This document shows, in pieces, positions 24,761 to 33,521 of a stretch of 64,000 nucleotides of DNA. Below the pieces are notes generated by a model, which worked only from the letters and a program-made list of their open reading frames with translations, made no database searches and was not told where the DNA came from. The DNA comes from Candidatus Peribacteria bacterium (GTDB lineage: Bacteria > Patescibacteriota > Gracilibacteria > Peribacterales > Peribacteraceae): assembly GCA_020632295.1 (NCBI GenBank), contig JACKFU010000001.1, positions 620,001 to 684,000 of the forward strand, given 5' to 3'. Position 1 is the first letter of the stretch; the number at the start of each line of letters is the position of its first letter. Made by a program: the position numbers and the translations under genes.

Positions 24761-25048
24761 ATGGCTACAGAAAAGAAGCCACCGCTGGAAGACGATCTTG
24801 CCTCTATCATTCACATGCTGAATGACAATGTTCAGTACCTAGCAAGTCTTCAGGAGACAGCGCGATTTCTCTGGGTCGCATTCTTGCGAGGTATTATGTA
24901 CGGTCTTGGCATTATTGTTGCGTTTGCCATTGTTGTCCCCATTATTCTTTGGTTACTAAGCACAATTAACTGGATTCCGTTTATTGGCGATATCGTCACA
25001 GAAATAATCACCCGCATTGAGGCGACTCGCACTGGTGCAGGATTTTAG
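24761..25048 (+). CDS. DUF5665-like small membrane protein
   Basis: A 95-residue protein: a soluble helical N-terminus (LASIIHMLNDNVQYLASLQE), then FLWVAFLRGIMYGLGIIVAF and a second hydrophobic stretch, ending IPFIGDIVTEII. The FLRG.x.GLG membrane pattern and the ending resemble DUF5665 proteins, whose function is unknown. ATG 24761 follows the stop of the preceding gene by one base. The TAG stop shares a TTAG with the convergent gene. Confidence 0.65.
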   Translation: MATEKKPPLEDDLASIIHMLNDNVQYLASLQETARFLWVAFLRGIMYGLGIIVAFAIVVPIILWLLSTINWIPFIGDIVTEIITRIEATRTGAGF

Positions 25049-25539
25049 AGAGATTGCCTATCAATAAAGACTCGAATAAAGATGCGCTTGAGCACATCCA
25101 CGGATGCTTCCATTAGCTCACTGAGAAGACTATTAAGTCGGCGGATTTTACCATAGAGTTCGTTAAGCTGGTGGGCACTTCCCGGCTTACTGGCACGATA
25201 TGCCTTGCGTCGTACCTGTTTTCTGAGCACTTTAATTTCTTTTTGGATATAGCTGCTTAAATCACTTCGCATCACTGCAAGTTCTGGCAAGTTGGCGATT
25301 GCCTGTGCGCGTGCAGACTGCGTATTATCATCTCCTTGGCTACTACTACCTACTGCACCAGATCCAGAAGATCCCATGTCTCCAGATCGATCTTCCCCCA
25401 TGCGCTCAGACACCTTGTCCATTAAAGAAATAGTATCCAGTAGCCCCTGGAACTTTTCGGGTTGCGTGACAACCAGATGTGCTGTTTCCGGCGAGTCGTT
25501 TGTTTCTGCCTGTTTATCGGGGGATGATCCGCTCGGCAT
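25045..25539 (-). CDS. hypothetical soluble protein
   Basis: A 164-residue protein with a disordered Ser/Gly/Asp-rich middle (about 50-75) and a basic helical C-terminal half (YIQKEIKVLRKQVRRKAYRA, then LNELYGKIRRLNSLLSELM). No domain recognised. The promoter TTGCAT, 17 nt, GATAAT ends 8 nt before the ATG and lies back to back with the HIT promoter. Confidence 0.6.
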   Translation of the reverse strand: MPSGSSPDKQAETNDSPETAHLVVTQPEKFQGLLDTISLMDKVSERMGEDRSGDMGSSGSGAVGSSSQGDDNTQSARAQAIANLPELAVMRSDLSSYIQKEIKVLRKQVRRKAYRASKPGSAHQLNELYGKIRRLNSLLSELMEASVDVLKRIFIRVFIDRQSL

Positions 25540-25547
25540 ACGGTTCT

Positions 25548-25576
25548 ATTATCTCATGAAATGGCTTATAATGCAA
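25548..25576 (-). promoter_or_regulatory. promoter of the 25539 gene (leaderless)
   Basis: On the minus strand: TTGCAT (25576-25571), 17-nt spacer, GATAAT (25553-25548), then 8 nt to the ATG at 25539. Confidence 0.7.
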
Positions 25577-25579
25577 GGT

Positions 25580-25607
25580 TTGCGACGTTTGCAAGGTCTG
25601 CTATGTT
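25580..25607 (+). promoter_or_regulatory. promoter of the HIT gene (leaderless)
   Basis: TTGCGA (25580-25585), 16-nt spacer ending in TGc, TATGTT (25602-25607), then 9 nt to the ATG at 25617. It starts 3 nt from the -35 of the divergent promoter. Confidence 0.7.
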
Positions 25608-25616
25608 GCCCTTGAT

Positions 25617-25952
25617 ATGCATGAACGTACTATTTTTCATAAGATTGTTTCCGGCGATATTCCTTGTGAGGCTGTCTACGAGACAGATGATGTTCTAGGA
25701 TTTAAAGACATCCATCCCAAGGCGCCAACTCATATACTCTTCATTGCCAAGCGTGAGGAGGATTTTGTAGCATCTATCAACGATCTCACCGAAGAGACAG
25801 CACATGTACCAGGACTCCTTATTCGGGCAGCGCAAGACTTTGCGAACCAGAAGGGGATGAGCGGATACCAGCTGAAGTTCCATGTGGGTAAAGACGGTGG
25901 GCAGGAAGTGTTTTACCTGCATTTGCATCTTCTGAGTCAACAGAAAGTTTAG
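25617..25952 (+). CDS. HIT-family nucleotide hydrolase/transferase
   Basis: A 111-residue histidine-triad protein (HinT group) that hydrolyses nucleoside phosphoramidates or similar. Conserved parts are TIFHKIVSGDIPCEAVYETD, FKDIHPKAPTHILFIAK and the C-terminal triad. The triad reads VFYLHLHLL (about 98-106): the first His of H-x-H-x-H is Tyr, while the catalytic second and the third His are kept. The stop shares TTAG with the convergent S1 gene. Confidence 0.9.
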   Translation: MHERTIFHKIVSGDIPCEAVYETDDVLGFKDIHPKAPTHILFIAKREEDFVASINDLTEETAHVPGLLIRAAQDFANQKGMSGYQLKFHVGKDGGQEVFYLHLHLLSQQKV

Positions 25953-27313
25953 GCACTGAAACCTGCAGCTTCCGCTTCTTTCTCGTCTTTGAAGTACACG
26001 CGATTCTCTTCTTTAATTTTCTGTCCTGCAGCAGAGTCGACTGTGTAGTACTTCTTTCCGGTCTTACTGGCTACAAAAGCAGCATCTGGCGCATCGCCGA
26101 TGTCCATGCTCAATTGTTCAGCTTTTTTCGCCTCGGACTCTTCGGACTCTTCAGAATCTTTCTTCTTTGCTTCCTCTTCAGCTTGCTCCCTCTTAATGCG
26201 CTCAAGTGTCTCCTTATCAATTGGGAGTAGTGCCTTTACTGAGAGGCCGATACGACGTTCATCCACATCAATGTTAATGACCTGTGCATCAACTTTTTGG
26301 CCAATCTTTAGCACTTCCGAAGCATCTTCTACCTTGTGATGAGAAAGTTCTGTAAGGTGCACAAGTCCATTGATGTCTTTCTCCAGCTTTAGGAAAGCAC
26401 CGTAGTCTGCGAAGCGTACAACAGATCCTTGTACTTTTTTACCAACAGGGTAGCGCTCGGCAATTTCTTCCCATGGGTCTTTGGTCAGTTGCTTGATGGA
26501 AAGGCTGAGCTTGTCTCCATCCAGACCAATAATTTTTACGCGAACCTTATCGCCAACCTGTGCATGTTCACTAGGGTTTTTTACGTGTCCCCATGCAATT
26601 TCAGAGATATGAACAAGCCCCTCAAGACCATCGAAGGCAACGAAAATTCCAAACTTTACAATGCCAGTGACCATACCATCTTTTTCGTCTCCAATGTGAA
26701 GGGATTCGAGTGACTTCGAACGCTCCTCAGCCATTGCCTCTCGCTCGGAAACGACAATTTTGCCAGCTTCTTCATCCATCGTAATAATTTTTACAGTGAA
26801 CGTATGACCAATGTACTTAGAGAGGCGGTGGATAATTTCACTACTATCTGCATTGTTGACACGTGGGTAGTGGACCGGAGCCAACTGGGAAACTGGTAGG
26901 AAGGTTCGAATACCATCAATGTTTGCCAGGAGACCTCCTTTATTTGCTTCCTGTGCGATGAATTTCATTGTTCCCTCGCTATCAATAAGTTCATGGAACT
27001 TGTCCCATGCCTTTTGCTGGCTTGCCATACGGAGGCTCAGGACTACCATTCCTTCATCGTTCTCCTCTTCGAGGACGAGAGCCATGACTTCATCACCTAC
27101 CTTTAGGTCTTTGAATGTGTTAAATGAATCGCGTAACTCACGCCCAGAGACAATACCTACAGCAACACCATCAATATCAATGAGCAGTTTGTTTTTACCT
27201 CGGAATACAACCTTTCCCTCAACGGTTTCGCCGGGGCGAACACGTAAAGGAGTAGGAGCATCTTGGAGGAGCTTCTCCATAAGTTCGTTTTTCTGTACAG
27301 TTGCTTGAGCCAT
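25949..27313 (-). CDS. rpsA: ribosomal protein S1 (four S1 domains)
   Basis: A 454-residue protein with four OB-fold S1 repeats. The clearest are DGMVTGIVKFGIFVAFDGLEGLVHISEIAWG and VQGSVVRFADYGAFLKLEKDINGLVHLTELSH; two divergent repeats precede them. The tail is acidic/Lys-rich and ends with a KTGKKYYTVDSAAGQKI segment. It binds mRNA leaders on the 30S subunit. MAQATVQ at 27313 is chosen as start; a pyrimidine-rich leader of about 80 nt without Shine-Dalgarno precedes it. Confidence 0.92.
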   Translation of the reverse strand: MAQATVQKNELMEKLLQDAPTPLRVRPGETVEGKVVFRGKNKLLIDIDGVAVGIVSGRELRDSFNTFKDLKVGDEVMALVLEEENDEGMVVLSLRMASQQKAWDKFHELIDSEGTMKFIAQEANKGGLLANIDGIRTFLPVSQLAPVHYPRVNNADSSEIIHRLSKYIGHTFTVKIITMDEEAGKIVVSEREAMAEERSKSLESLHIGDEKDGMVTGIVKFGIFVAFDGLEGLVHISEIAWGHVKNPSEHAQVGDKVRVKIIGLDGDKLSLSIKQLTKDPWEEIAERYPVGKKVQGSVVRFADYGAFLKLEKDINGLVHLTELSHHKVEDASEVLKIGQKVDAQVINIDVDERRIGLSVKALLPIDKETLERIKREQAEEEAKKKDSEESEESEAKKAEQLSMDIGDAPDAAFVASKTGKKYYTVDSAAGQKIKEENRVYFKDEKEAEAAGFSA

Positions 27314-27427
27314 AGGAAATGAGAGGTGCAAGTGGGAGGAGTAAATGGGGGGTAGTGTTTGGTCGCCCTTGCACGAGCAACGCACCAAATACCGGCCCAT
27401 TTTGCGTAAAGAGGCGTACGGAGTCAA
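27314..27427 (-). promoter_or_regulatory. promoter and pyrimidine-rich leader of the S1 gene
   Basis: On the minus strand: TTGACT (27427-27422), 17-nt spacer, CAAAAT (27404-27399). The predicted mRNA leader of about 80 nt is rich in C and U (ACTACCCCCC, CTCATTTCCT) and has no Shine-Dalgarno. Autoregulation by S1 is possible. Confidence 0.55.
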
Positions 27428-27448
27428 CGAAATGACACAGATTCTTGT

Positions 27449-28156
27449 TTACAGGTATGCAGCACTCGTATTGAGGTCTGAGTGTGGTAGTTTTTGCTCC
27501 TGGCTGGTTTTTGGGTTGTAAATTTGGTAGTAGAGCTCAATCAGCTCCATTGTGGTTAACCTTTGTGTGCGCAGGCCAACATTATGTAAGCCGGTTTCTA
27601 CCAGGTTCACACGTTCTTTAAGCTTACTTGCTTTTTCAGCAAAGTACTTGCGACGGTTGCTTACCTTGCCTGAAGAATCATCAATGCCTATCCATGAAAA
27701 GAACTGCGAAAGAGTTGTTTTCTTTTCTTCGGCATCATCAAGTGGTACAACCACAAGGAAGCGTTTTTGCATGATGTCTGCCACTTCAACGATCTTTTCC
27801 ATGAAGGTGGCGTAGGCGAGTGTTTGCTCTTTGAGCAGCGTGTTTGGTTGCTTGTTTGCCATTTCATGAATTTGAGCGATATACGGATCAATATTGACTT
27901 TGGTTGAGCGGACAACAATCTGAAGAGGGAATACGAGTGTATTTATAAATGATTCATATCCTGCGATAATGCCCTGTTGTTCTGTTTCACTCTTGAGGTT
28001 GAAATTCAATGCCTCCACCTCAAGTACAGCGCGAAGACCACCTTTCTTGAGGATAACAGTGTCATTCCGAATTTCTGAAATGGGCACGAATCTCTGCGTT
28101 GCCGCCTTTGCGTTTTTGTTTCGCTTGCGCACGGTGTCCTTTGGATTCTTAGGCAT
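27449..28156 (-). CDS. TraC-like protein of a conjugation-type secretion system
   Basis: A 235-residue soluble protein. Segments such as RFVPISEIRNDTVILKKGGLRAVLEVEALNFNLKS and FINTLVFPLQIVVRSTKVNIDPYI match the TraC/VirB4 N-terminal-type domain found next to PrgI in Gram-positive and CPR gene sets. No ATPase motifs are present; the VirB4 ATPase is encoded separately at 51459-53435. It overlaps the PrgI gene by 8 nt. The call rests on pattern and context. Confidence 0.7.
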   Translation of the reverse strand: MPKNPKDTVRKRNKNAKAATQRFVPISEIRNDTVILKKGGLRAVLEVEALNFNLKSETEQQGIIAGYESFINTLVFPLQIVVRSTKVNIDPYIAQIHEMANKQPNTLLKEQTLAYATFMEKIVEVADIMQKRFLVVVPLDDAEEKKTTLSQFFSWIGIDDSSGKVSNRRKYFAEKASKLKERVNLVETGLHNVGLRTQRLTTMELIELYYQIYNPKTSQEQKLPHSDLNTSAAYL

Positions 28157-28658
28157 GAGATGGGGCAGGGGAGATATCATCTATTGGTTTCTTGCGTTTG
28201 TTTACCTGAATACGGTCTTGCTGCACTGGTTCCGGAGGCCCTTGGTCGAGTACACGACTCAGTTCTTCAATCTGGGATTCTTGCTGCTTCTTTTCTGAGT
28301 GTGTACTCGGTTCTTTTTTTGATGGTGTGGACGTAATGATATTGATATAGATTCCTTTATGCGGCATCCATACACGTCGAGCGGGCTTATCGATACGCTC
28401 TAGAAAGAGAAGAACCATGCGCAACAGGCTGATTCCATTGATTTTGACGAATGCAAACAGTGCTCCGATGAGTGTTGGCGTCCATGCTATTGCTGTATGA
28501 ATACCTGATGCCATGCCGTTCGATCGCATGATCGCCCACAGGGCGTAGCTGACACCAGAAGAGATCATGATGATCATAATCTGTTTTAGTGTGACCGGGC
28601 CGATAATACGGTCCTCTATATAGACGTTTTGTGGGATTTTGACAGGGTCAATAGTCAT
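28149..28658 (-). CDS. PrgI-family (VirB3-like) membrane protein
   Basis: A 169-residue protein: an N-terminal strand (KIPQNVYIEDRIIGPVTLKQ), two membrane helices (about 29-45 and 52-72), then a long charged, disordered tail. The IPQNV.IED.IIGPLT.kQ start is typical of PrgI proteins, which partner VirB4 in type IV secretion. The extended -10 TGc-TATAAT ends 6 nt before the ATG. It is the first gene of a two-gene operon with the TraC-like gene. Confidence 0.82.
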   Translation of the reverse strand: MTIDPVKIPQNVYIEDRIIGPVTLKQIMIIMISSGVSYALWAIMRSNGMASGIHTAIAWTPTLIGALFAFVKINGISLLRMVLLFLERIDKPARRVWMPHKGIYINIITSTPSKKEPSTHSEKKQQESQIEELSRVLDQGPPEPVQQDRIQVNKRKKPIDDISPAPSHA

Positions 28659-28724
28659 CAGATTATTATAGCATGAACATGCGTTTTCTTCGAGGTTAGG
28701 AGAGTTGATTTATTTTAATAATTG

Positions 28725-31340
28725 TTAGCTAATAGCTTCATTGATTTCTTCCATTTTTGGCTCTTTCTTAGCTTTTGTTTGGTCTCCATGAAGGAAATCG
28801 AAGCGATCTTTTCCTTTTGCTACGATACGAATCGTATCACCCTCCTCAAAGATCCCCTTAAGGATATGTTCTGCTATCTCATCCTCAATACGTTCCTGAA
28901 TAACGCGTCGGACGGGCCTTGCTCCATATTCTGGGTCAAAACCAAGCTCTCCAAGGAGATGAACTGCTTTTTGGTCAACCTCAATGGAGAAGCCTTTGTT
29001 TTTGAGGCGAGCTTCAAGATTGTCGAGGTGAATTTTTACAATTTTGCGAATGGAGTGCTGATCGAGAGCATTGAAAACAATGATGTGATCAATACGGTTG
29101 ATAAACTCCGGACGAAGGTTTGCCTTGAGTTCCTTAATAACCTCTTTTCGTTTCTCTTCGTATGCTTTTTCCTCGGCAGTTGCTTCTTCTTCGAGCTTGA
29201 ATCCAATTTTTGCTGCCTGCTTGGTGAGTTTTGCTGCACCAATGTTACTTGTCATAACAATGATAGTATTTCTGAAGTCGACCTGTTTTCCCTGTGCATC
29301 GGTGAGCACACCATCTTCGAGAATTTGCAGGAGGATGTTGAAGAATTCAGGGTGCGCTTTTTCAATTTCATCAAACAGCACTACAGAGTACGGCTTGCGA
29401 CGTACAGCTTCTGTTAGCTGTCCACCTTCTTCGTATCCGACAAATCCTGCTGTTGCGCCAATGAGACGAGAGACATTGTGTCTCTCCATGAACTCGGACA
29501 TATCAATCTTAATGAGTGCATCTTCGCGACTAAACACTTCACTTGCTATTGTACGAACAAGTTCTGTCTTACCGACACCTGTTGGCCCTAGGAAGAGGAA
29601 TGAGCCGATTGGCCTACGCTGATCTCCAATACCAATACGACTTCTGCGAATGGCACGCGCTACTTTTTTGATTGCATCCTCCTGTCCAACGACATGTTTG
29701 CGCATTGTCATCTCCAGATTTTGGAGCCTCTTCTTATCGGATTTAAGCAGCTTGGTCACCGGAATACCCGTCATACGACCAATAACATGTGCGATGTCAT
29801 CTTCGTCAATTTTAAGAGGAGAACGACGGTCTCCGTCAGAAGCCGCACGCATCTCTTGAATCTTTTCCTGTAAGATTTGCTGTTCCTGTTTTAGCTTAAG
29901 TGCAGTGTGGTACTTTTGTTCTTTTACAGCTGTTTGCTGCTTCATGATAAGCTTTTCTAATTTATCTTCTGTCTTCTTGAGTTCTGGATTTACGTCCATT
30001 TCCTGCAGACTACGACCTGCAGAGGCTTCATCTAGGACATCAATTGCTTTGTCTGGCAGGAACCGATCTGCAATGTAGCGCTTACTGAGTGTTACCGCAG
30101 CTTCAAGTGCTTCATCACTGATTTCCAGGTTATGGAATTCTTCGAAGCTCTTACGAATACCTTGAAGAATGATAATGGAATCTTCGACCGTTGGTTCGTT
30201 CACTGTGATCGATTGGAAACGTCGTTCTAAGGCGCGATCTTTTTCGATCGTGCGGTACTCATCGAGTGTGGTGGCACCAATGACTTGGATGGAACCACGA
30301 CTGAGAGCTGGCTTCAAAATATTTGCCGCATCAAGTGAGCCTTCAGCACTGCCGGCGCCAACAACGGTATGAATTTCATCGATGAAGAGGATAATTTCGT
30401 TTTCACTCTGCAGTGCCTCTTTGATGATGTCGTCGAAACGCTGCTCGAACTCACCACGGTATTTGGTACCGGCAATAAGTGACCCCATGTTGAGGACAAG
30501 TACGCGTTTATTTTTCAGTGGCGTTGGTACGTTCCCCTCAGCAATCCGTACTGCAAGACCTTCAACGATTGCGGTCTTTCCTACACCTGGCTCACCAATG
30601 AGCACAGGGTTGTTCTTTGTTTTACGGTTGAGAATATGGACAACACGCTCAATCTCTTCATCTCGTCCGATAATTGGGTCAATCTTTTTGTCCTTTGCGA
30701 GCGCAATGAGGTCGTCGGTGAAGTAATCGAGGACAGGTGTTTTACTTTTGCCGTCACTCTTTTGTTTGCGAAGCCCTTCGGGGTCTGCATTTGCCCCTGG
30801 TGCCATGCCACTTTGCATGCCAACAATTGCGCCTTGAAGTCCTTGGAAGAACGATTCAAGCGATTGTTCCATATTCCTGCTTTGTGACTTAAACTGCGAA
30901 ATCTGCCCAAACATCTCTTCGACGTGTGCTTTGAGATCTTCGGGCTCTACTTGCATCTGCTCAAGCAGTATTGTTGCGGCATTTTTTCCGGTCGATACAA
31001 GTGAGTGAAGCAAGTGTTCCGTTCCCACGTTAGCATGACGGAACTTGTGTGCGGTAATAACACTTTGTTCAATTACGTTATGAAGGTATGTGGAGAGACC
31101 GTGCTTAATGTGTTTTCCTTCAATGCTCGGCGTCTTCATCGATTTCAGCAGTATGCGCACGTTTTCCTGTGTAACTCCTGCGCCGGTAAAGATAGAAAAC
31201 CCAAGGGATTTTGGAATTGAGAGGAGTCCCAGGAGCAAGTGCTCTGTTCCTATGTAGTTACTCTTCATGTTCTTTGCTTCTTGCTCTGCAATTTGTAGTG
31301 CAAGTTTAGCGTTGGGAGTAAAACGATCGAAGGGGTGCAT
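28725..31340 (-). CDS. clpC: Clp protease ATPase subunit ClpC
   Basis: An 871-residue Hsp100 unfoldase. Two Clp N repeats (about 1-145) are followed by the D1 AAA+ module with Walker A GEPGVGKTA, a middle domain with a UVR-like segment (KEQKYHTALKLKQEQQILQ), and the D2 module with GPTGVGKTE and the C-terminal D2-small domain. It feeds proteins to ClpP, which is not in this window. MHPFDRF at 31340 is the family start. The leader is C/U-rich without Shine-Dalgarno, and a CIRCE-like element lies 52 nt upstream. Confidence 0.95.
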   Translation of the reverse strand: MHPFDRFTPNAKLALQIAEQEAKNMKSNYIGTEHLLLGLLSIPKSLGFSIFTGAGVTQENVRILLKSMKTPSIEGKHIKHGLSTYLHNVIEQSVITAHKFRHANVGTEHLLHSLVSTGKNAATILLEQMQVEPEDLKAHVEEMFGQISQFKSQSRNMEQSLESFFQGLQGAIVGMQSGMAPGANADPEGLRKQKSDGKSKTPVLDYFTDDLIALAKDKKIDPIIGRDEEIERVVHILNRKTKNNPVLIGEPGVGKTAIVEGLAVRIAEGNVPTPLKNKRVLVLNMGSLIAGTKYRGEFEQRFDDIIKEALQSENEIILFIDEIHTVVGAGSAEGSLDAANILKPALSRGSIQVIGATTLDEYRTIEKDRALERRFQSITVNEPTVEDSIIILQGIRKSFEEFHNLEISDEALEAAVTLSKRYIADRFLPDKAIDVLDEASAGRSLQEMDVNPELKKTEDKLEKLIMKQQTAVKEQKYHTALKLKQEQQILQEKIQEMRAASDGDRRSPLKIDEDDIAHVIGRMTGIPVTKLLKSDKKRLQNLEMTMRKHVVGQEDAIKKVARAIRRSRIGIGDQRRPIGSFLFLGPTGVGKTELVRTIASEVFSREDALIKIDMSEFMERHNVSRLIGATAGFVGYEEGGQLTEAVRRKPYSVVLFDEIEKAHPEFFNILLQILEDGVLTDAQGKQVDFRNTIIVMTSNIGAAKLTKQAAKIGFKLEEEATAEEKAYEEKRKEVIKELKANLRPEFINRIDHIIVFNALDQHSIRKIVKIHLDNLEARLKNKGFSIEVDQKAVHLLGELGFDPEYGARPVRRVIQERIEDEIAEHILKGIFEEGDTIRIVAKGKDRFDFLHGDQTKAKKEPKMEEINEAIS

Positions 31341-31391
31341 AGGAGGAGTGGAAAGAGGAGAGAGGAAAGTTTCCAAGTGTGAACCCTGTCA

Positions 31392-31418
31392 TTATCAGTC
31401 TACTTGTTGGAGTGATAA
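31392..31418. promoter_or_regulatory. CIRCE-like HrcA operator upstream of clpC
   Basis: TTATCAGTC, 9-nt spacer, GAGTGATAA. The CIRCE consensus is TTAGCACTC-N9-GAGTGCTAA: 15 of 18 arm positions match and the spacer length is exact. It lies in the clpC leader/promoter region, where heat-shock repression by HrcA would be expected. HrcA is not in this window. Confidence 0.75.
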
Positions 31419-31514
31419 ATGTCGATGAAGGTTCCAAACATTTTATCAAAAAATCTCTCTTCTGTGCAGTGACAAGATGGTGTTAATTATCGTTTTGTAT
31501 TGATTTGAATACTA

Positions 31515-31847
31515 TCATTTACATTTTTGCATCACCGCTTCAATTTGCTTATACACTTGATAGCATTCTGCAACTGCAGTTAAGAGCGCTGTTTTATCTG
31601 GTTCTTTTGGATATTCATTTGCAAAACTTGCGTTGAGTAGAAGCCAGCTTCTATTGCTTCCCATTTGTTTCCCAAGTTCATACGCAGCGGTAAGAGTCGT
31701 CACGTTCTGTATAGATTGCAACAATTGCCTTAGCGACTGCTGCGTTTCTTGTATCACTGCAAGTTTTTCCTGAGTCTCGGCAGAGTATTGAGGAACATCT
31801 TCTCTCTCCCTAAAGATACGAGGGCTTTTATAAGGATTTGTCTTCAT
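31515..31847 (-). CDS. hypothetical protein paired with a receiver-domain gene
   Basis: A 110-residue soluble helical protein, no family recognised. Cys occurs in ECYQVYKQIE and at the C-terminal KCK. Its start overlaps the stop of the receiver-domain gene by ATGA, so it is co-expressed with it and may be its effector or Hpt-like partner; no phosphotransfer His motif is evident. Confidence 0.6.
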   Translation of the reverse strand: MKTNPYKSPRIFREREDVPQYSAETQEKLAVIQETQQSLRQLLQSIQNVTTLTAAYELGKQMGSNRSWLLLNASFANEYPKEPDKTALLTAVAECYQVYKQIEAVMQKCK

Positions 31848-32227
31848 TGTTTCGTATTCAAATATGTATTCCAGTATGGTAATTCATCACCTTTGCTTGT
31901 TACATCAATCACTATACCCGATTGAGCAAGTTGGACACGTACTGCGAGCATATTATCTTGTACATGATGGCTGCAGAGGCAAATTTTTTCCAATTGCTCC
32001 AGTACTTCCTTTCTTTGCGCCAGTAGCGCAAGGAGAGTCTCAGGTCCATTCATTGGCATATCTGTGTCGAGACGCAGCGCTGTAATGGATGTTGTATTCG
32101 TTAGCATTCTTGTCACCTCGCTACCGTCTGTTGCTGTAGAGACAGTCGCACCAATGCCTACAAGCTGATCTGCTAATATACGTAGCTGTGTGAGGTTATC
32201 GTCGACAACAAGAATATGTTTTTCCAT
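31844..32227 (-). CDS. stand-alone CheY-like response-regulator receiver domain
   Basis: A 127-residue receiver domain with HILVVDDN (acidic pair D9, D10) and the acceptor segment LRLDTDMPMNG, giving Asp54 as phosphorylation site. The usual Lys near the end is uncertain (TSKGDE). There is no output domain and no histidine kinase nearby. ATG 32227 is chosen since the promoter TTGACC, 18 nt, TAAGAT ends 8 nt before it. Confidence 0.8.
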   Translation of the reverse strand: MEKHILVVDDNLTQLRILADQLVGIGATVSTATDGSEVTRMLTNTTSITALRLDTDMPMNGPETLLALLAQRKEVLEQLEKICLCSHHVQDNMLAVRVQLAQSGIVIDVTSKGDELPYWNTYLNTKQ

Positions 32228-32235
32228 AGCGGAGG

Positions 32236-32265
32236 ATCTTATGGTGCTTGGCAACCTGTGGTCAA
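32236..32265 (-). promoter_or_regulatory. promoter of the receiver-domain gene (leaderless)
   Basis: On the minus strand: TTGACC (32265-32260), 18-nt spacer, TAAGAT (32241-32236), then 8 nt to the ATG at 32227. It overlaps the last codon of the upstream PerM-like gene. Confidence 0.55.
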
Positions 32266-33509
32266 GATTTCTTTCCACTAGTTCTCCAGTCTTCTAGGAA
32301 GATAGAAATCAGTGTTGTTGTTGGTACTGCAAGCATAACACCAAGTACGGGGTGAATCGTATCGGGGAAGCTGACACCGACAAGCATAGCAAAGAGAATA
32401 GCGATAGGAGAGAGGCCGACAGCACGCTTCATAATAAGCGGAACAAGGAGGTTGTTCTCGCACCATTGAATAATGTAGTACACACCAGCAACAACGAGCC
32501 CCATGACAAAACCTCCTTGGGTAAACGCAATGAGGACAGAAGGAACAGCGGCAATGAATGGACCAACTGCAGGAATAAACTCACAGATACCCGCAAGCAC
32601 GGCAAGGGTTAGCGCATAGGGCATACGCAGGATAAGTAGAGCGATGAGAGTTAAGGTAAAGATGGCAAGCATCAGTAGAAGCTCCCCACGAGCCCATTGA
32701 CCGATTTTGGTATGCATCGCTTCAAACTTGTTATCAAGGTAGTTGCGGTAGGAGCTTGGGAAAAAGCTGCGCATCCAACTGAGGATTCCCTCTTTTTCTA
32801 TTTGCATAAAAAACGCAAGAACCATGACGACAAGCATGCTCACAAAAAAGCTTACAAGTCCTGTTGCCAATCTTCCTGCGAATCGCACACTTCCTTGTGC
32901 TGCCGTAGAAAGGCTTTGGCCAAACTGTGTGAGCGCATCTGCAAACTGATTAATGTTCATTGTTTGTAGCGTTGATTTTGCAAGCCCTGTCATTCGTAGA
33001 TTCACTTCGTCTTTTACAAATGGGAGGTTGATATGAGGATTACCAAGGAATAGGTCTACCTCGCTTGAGATAATATCGGCAATTCCCTTAATTTGATCTG
33101 CGATAATAGGAATAAACGATAGTAGAAGGAATAGCAGAATGAAAATAGCAAAGAAGTAGTGCACCAAAATAGCAAGTCCTCGTGGAATGCCGTGCTGCTC
33201 CATTTTTTCAACACTTGGGTCGATAACTGCTGCAACAAACATTGCAAGTAGCAGCAGAAGAATCTTGTGCCGGAGCTGGTAAAGAGCCAGTGCACCTAAG
33301 ATGATAGCCAAAATACTAAACGCTCCACGGACAATGCTTTGCACGGAGATGTGCATTACCACCTCATCTAATTTTTTTGATTCAGGCATGCGCACTGTTT
33401 TTTTCTTGCTCTCTTGCTCGATTGGCATATTTCGCTGCAGGAGTCGCTGTGCTTTTTTGCCAATGACACGAATAGAGGTGAATGGGTTCTGGTCTTTTTT
33501 CTTCGGCAT
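32262..33509 (-). CDS. AI-2E/PerM family transporter
   Basis: A 415-residue polytopic protein with a basic N-terminal extension (to about residue 50) and about eight membrane segments. The family patterns LAILVHYFFAIFILLFLLL, the amphipathic middle domain and the C-terminal LAGICEFIPAVGPFIAAVPSVL plus NLLVPLIMKRAVGLSP are clear. The family exports small molecules or Na+/H+; substrate unknown. It starts 13 nt after the stop of the VirB2-like gene, so the two may be co-transcribed. Confidence 0.9.
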   Translation of the reverse strand: MPKKKDQNPFTSIRVIGKKAQRLLQRNMPIEQESKKKTVRMPESKKLDEVVMHISVQSIVRGAFSILAIILGALALYQLRHKILLLLLAMFVAAVIDPSVEKMEQHGIPRGLAILVHYFFAIFILLFLLLSFIPIIADQIKGIADIISSEVDLFLGNPHINLPFVKDEVNLRMTGLAKSTLQTMNINQFADALTQFGQSLSTAAQGSVRFAGRLATGLVSFFVSMLVVMVLAFFMQIEKEGILSWMRSFFPSSYRNYLDNKFEAMHTKIGQWARGELLLMLAIFTLTLIALLILRMPYALTLAVLAGICEFIPAVGPFIAAVPSVLIAFTQGGFVMGLVVAGVYYIIQWCENNLLVPLIMKRAVGLSPIAILFAMLVGVSFPDTIHPVLGVMLAVPTTTLISIFLEDWRTSGKKS

Positions 33510-33521
33510 AGAAGAGGTGGG

